From contig CAZJBM010000006.1 of assembly GCA_964544595.1 (NCBI GenBank), positions 1 to 64,000 of the forward strand: a DNA stretch of 64,000 nucleotides, read 5' to 3'. A program made the translations under genes and the position numbers. This document shows positions 62,035-64,000 of this stretch, piece by piece. The notes beneath the pieces were generated by a model. The model had not been told where the DNA came from and did not search any database. It saw nothing but the letters and a program-made list of their open reading frames with translations. The stretch's first letter is position 1. Each line of letters starts with the position of its first letter. This DNA is from JAGBWK01 sp964544595. GTDB taxonomy: Bacteria > Bacteroidota > Bacteroidia > Bacteroidales > Muribaculaceae.

Positions 62035-62520
62035 GTGTCGTTAAAACAACATAACCAGATACAGGCCACCTTCTCGATGGCCTCGATGACCGACGTCGTC
62101 TTCCTGCTCCTCATCTTCTTCATGGTCACCTCTACCTACGTCTTCCCTACGGCTCTTGAGGTCAACCTCCCGAAGTCGGCCGAGCAGACCGTGCTGAAGC
62201 CCTCGGTCAGAATTTATCTCAACGCCGACGGCCAGCTCTCCGCTATCGCCGGCGACTCCGAGCCTGAGCCTATCGAGGTGTCGCGCCTCGGCTTCTGGCT
62301 CAAAATGGTAGCCGACCAGAGCGCCGAGGAGACCCCCGCGATCGCCCTCTACGCCGACGAGCAGGTGCCTTACGGCAAAATCGTCGAGGTGCTTAACGCC
62401 GGCGCGCAGGTCAACCTTAAGATCGTGCTCGCCACCAAGCCGATGACCCCCGAAGCCGATAGCCCGGCTCCCGCTCCCGCTCCCGCCGACGCCGACGTCC
62501 AGGCCCCCCTCAACCAATAG
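62035..62520 (+). CDS. exbD: ExbD/TolR-type energy transducer
   Basis: This 161-residue protein has one N-terminal helix with the conserved membrane Asp (MTDVVFLLLIFFMVTSTYV) and a periplasmic ExbD domain (NLPKSAEQTVLKPSVRIYL ... VPYGKIVEVLNAGAQVNLKIVLATK), with a Pro/Ala-rich end. It starts at GTG 62035; no better start is in frame. It follows exbB after 89 bases. Confidence 0.93.
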   Translation: MSLKQHNQIQATFSMASMTDVVFLLLIFFMVTSTYVFPTALEVNLPKSAEQTVLKPSVRIYLNADGQLSAIAGDSEPEPIEVSRLGFWLKMVADQSAEETPAIALYADEQVPYGKIVEVLNAGAQVNLKIVLATKPMTPEADSPAPAPAPADADVQAPLNQ

Positions 62521-62530
62521 CCCGTTTCCT

Positions 62531-62540
62531 CCCCCCCCCC
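62531..62540. repeat. Ten-C homopolymer before the tonB-like start
   Basis: Ten C lie just before the tonB-like start codon region. Slippage could alter spacing of the translation start region. Confidence 0.6.
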
Positions 62541-62552
62541 ATAAGATTGACA

Positions 62553-63371
62553 ATGAATGATTATAGCAAATCGCGCGCGATAGCCCTGCTGATAACGCTG
62601 CTGACGGCCCTGCTGCTGTTGCTGCTGTTGCTGTTCGGCACGCTCTCTACGCGGTCAGTATCCAAAACCCGCGAGTGGCCCCCTTCGGGCCATGCCGAGA
62701 TTCTCTACGCCGACGAGATCGCCGACGTCCGCGTTTCGCGCGTCGCCGAGTCGGGCGACAACGTCCTTGAGCCTCTGGTCGGCGACGAGCCGGGCCCCTC
62801 CGATGTCGATGCCGATGTCGACACTCAGCTCTCGGCCGATGCCGTCGACGAGTCGGCTACTCAGGGTGTCAACACCAATCTCGTCTCCTCTCAGGCCGAG
62901 TCGCCCGTCAGCCATAAGACCGACCCCAAGCCCGGCAATGCCAAGCCTAAGGAAACGCAGGCCCCCGCCCAGGGCACCAACTCCCAGAAGTCGAAGAAAA
63001 ATGTCCCTGAGCTTCCCGGCATCGACCGTTTCAGCGGCCGCGGGAAGGGTAGCGGCAACCCCGACAATCCTACCGACCGCGACGGCAATGACGCGACCGG
63101 CGGCACCACCGGTGGCCGCGGCCTCGACATGACAGCTAATATCAATCAGCGCCCCGCGAGCTCCGACCTTGGCGTTATCATTATCGAGTGTGTCGTCGAC
63201 GGCAATGGCCGGGTCTCCAACCCTCGTTTCCGCCAGAAAGGCAGCTCAGGCAAAGCCGCCGAGAATCAGGCCCTCAAGGCCGAGTGCATCCGCCGCGCTA
63301 CCCAGTGCCAGTTCTCTCGCCCCAAAGGTAGCCCCACCGCCTCAGGCATCATTCGTTTTGTCTGGAAATAA
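62553..63371 (+). CDS. TonB-like energy transducer protein
   Basis: This protein of 272 residues has one N-terminal helix (ALLITLLTALLLLLLLLFGTLS), an Asp/Ser/Pro/Lys-rich periplasmic spacer of about 150 residues and a small C-terminal domain (VIIIECVVDGNGRVSNPRF ... ASGIIRFVWK) resembling the TonB C-terminus. It is encoded directly after exbD, so it is expected to carry the ExbB/ExbD force to outer-membrane receptors. An alternative TTG start lies two codons upstream; I prefer ATG 62553. The spacer is less Pro-rich than in classical TonB. Confidence 0.85.
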   Translation: MNDYSKSRAIALLITLLTALLLLLLLLFGTLSTRSVSKTREWPPSGHAEILYADEIADVRVSRVAESGDNVLEPLVGDEPGPSDVDADVDTQLSADAVDESATQGVNTNLVSSQAESPVSHKTDPKPGNAKPKETQAPAQGTNSQKSKKNVPELPGIDRFSGRGKGSGNPDNPTDRDGNDATGGTTGGRGLDMTANINQRPASSDLGVIIIECVVDGNGRVSNPRFRQKGSSGKAAENQALKAECIRRATQCQFSRPKGSPTASGIIRFVWK

Positions 63372-63392
63372 TACGTAATACCCCCTCCGACC

Positions 63393-64000
63393 TTGCCAAC
63401 GCTTTATCTTTTCCCATCCAACCTCAGCGACGCCCCCCTCGACAACGTCATCCCGGCGCGCAACATACAGCTCATCGGGCAGCTGAAATATTTCATCGTC
63501 GAGAACGTGCGTACGGCCCGCCGTTTCCTTAAGCGGTGCAACCGCCTTATCGACATCGACTCGCTGACGTTCTACGTCCTCAACGTCAACACCCCCCTTG
63601 AGGAGGTGCCCGCCATGCTCGCCCCTATGGAGCAGGGCCACTCTATGGGCGTTATTTCCGAGGCCGGATGCCCCGCCGTTGCCGATCCCGGTGCCCTCGT
63701 CGTCGACTTGGCCCATAAAAAAGGGTTTGAGGTCGACCCCCTCGTCGGCCCTTCGAGCATCATCCTCTCCCTTATGGCCTCAGGTTTCAATGGCCAGAAT
63801 TTCACCTTCAACGGCTACCTCCCGATCGACCAGGCCCGCCGCGCCGCTAAGATAAGGCAGCTCTATCGCGAGGCCGATAAGGGCGTCACGCAGATTTTCA
63901 TCGAGACCCCTTATCGCAACAATAAGCTCATTGCCGAGATCATCTCCGCGCTCCCCTCGTCGGCGATGCTCTGCGTCGCCCTCGACCTTACCGGGCCCAA
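63393..64000 (+). CDS. RsmI-like SAM-dependent rRNA methyltransferase, truncated by window edge
   Basis: The frame starts at TTG 63393 (PTLYLFPSNLSD), the only common start after the stop at 63369, and runs off the window after about 202 codons. It is a tetrapyrrole-methylase-fold protein close to RsmI, which 2'-O-methylates C1402 of 16S rRNA. Visible marks are GVISEAGCPAVADPGALVV, GPSSIILSLMASGF and IFIETPYRNN. In Bacteroidetes this short version often lacks the usual N-terminal GTLY-type start. The remaining part must be beyond 64000. Confidence 0.88.
   Translation, partial: MPTLYLFPSNLSDAPLDNVIPARNIQLIGQLKYFIVENVRTARRFLKRCNRLIDIDSLTFYVLNVNTPLEEVPAMLAPMEQGHSMGVISEAGCPAVADPGALVVDLAHKKGFEVDPLVGPSSIILSLMASGFNGQNFTFNGYLPIDQARRAAKIRQLYREADKGVTQIFIETPYRNNKLIAEIISALPSSAMLCVALDLTGP

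Overview
The window looks like a chromosomal segment of a Bacteroidales bacterium, most likely a gut Muribaculaceae/Prevotella-type lineage. Three things point there. Promoter-like TAnnTTTG boxes, the Bacteroidetes -7 element, precede several genes. Eleven large secreted proteins end in type IX secretion (T9SS)-like C-terminal tails. Small gene orders such as rbfA next to a LolC/E-like permease, and pdxJ-exbB-exbD-tonB, are usual in Bacteroidales. The genus assignment is inference. No rRNA, tRNA, CRISPR array or prophage was seen.

Layout: 0-0.76 kb is non-coding, with A-tract/GCGC low-complexity DNA and REP-like hairpins. 0.77-8.9 kb holds three secreted proteins, including a C10 (streptopain-type) cysteine protease. 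8.9-10.6 kb is a gene-free mosaic of four hairpin repeat families. 10.65-14.1 kb is a minus-strand cluster: SIS-domain isomerase, PfkB-like kinase, ribH, a lipoprotein and an L,D-transpeptidase. 14.16-14.5 kb is a decayed IS5-family element related to a 198-bp MITE-like element at 35.2 kb. 14.57-17.94 kb is another secreted protein. 18.1-25.1 kb is a minus-strand MFP-RND-OMF efflux operon followed by an lpxA-like gene. 25.5-27.2 kb is rbfA and a LolC/E-like permease. 27.3-38.3 kb holds three very large secreted proteins, one Omp28-like and one a PL9-type pectate lyase; 38.6 kb is a small secreted protein. 39.4-41.0 kb is nadK and a YgjP-like metallopeptidase. 41.2-46.9 kb is a second efflux system whose RND permease and TolC-like channel form one reading frame. 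47.0 kb is HU. 47.7-49.9 kb is a translationally coupled pair of secreted repeat proteins. 50-54.5 kb holds hflX, pyrE, an SRPBCC-like protein, a Rieske-like lipoprotein and an RsmF-like rRNA methyltransferase. 54.8-59.9 kb is two secreted proteins flanking a DUF4105/Lnb-like membrane protein. 60-64 kb holds an ACT-like protein (minus), pdxJ, exbB, exbD, tonB-like and a truncated rsmI-like gene.

Taken together, the window mixes envelope and housekeeping functions with a large investment in exported proteins. The most notable items are the one-frame RND-TolC gene with an internal signal peptide, a first RND permease with two extra predicted membrane helices, the GTAG-footed hairpin mosaic, the IS5-derived MITE family, and a 3'-end cassette (sorting tail plus terminator) shared by unrelated secreted proteins.
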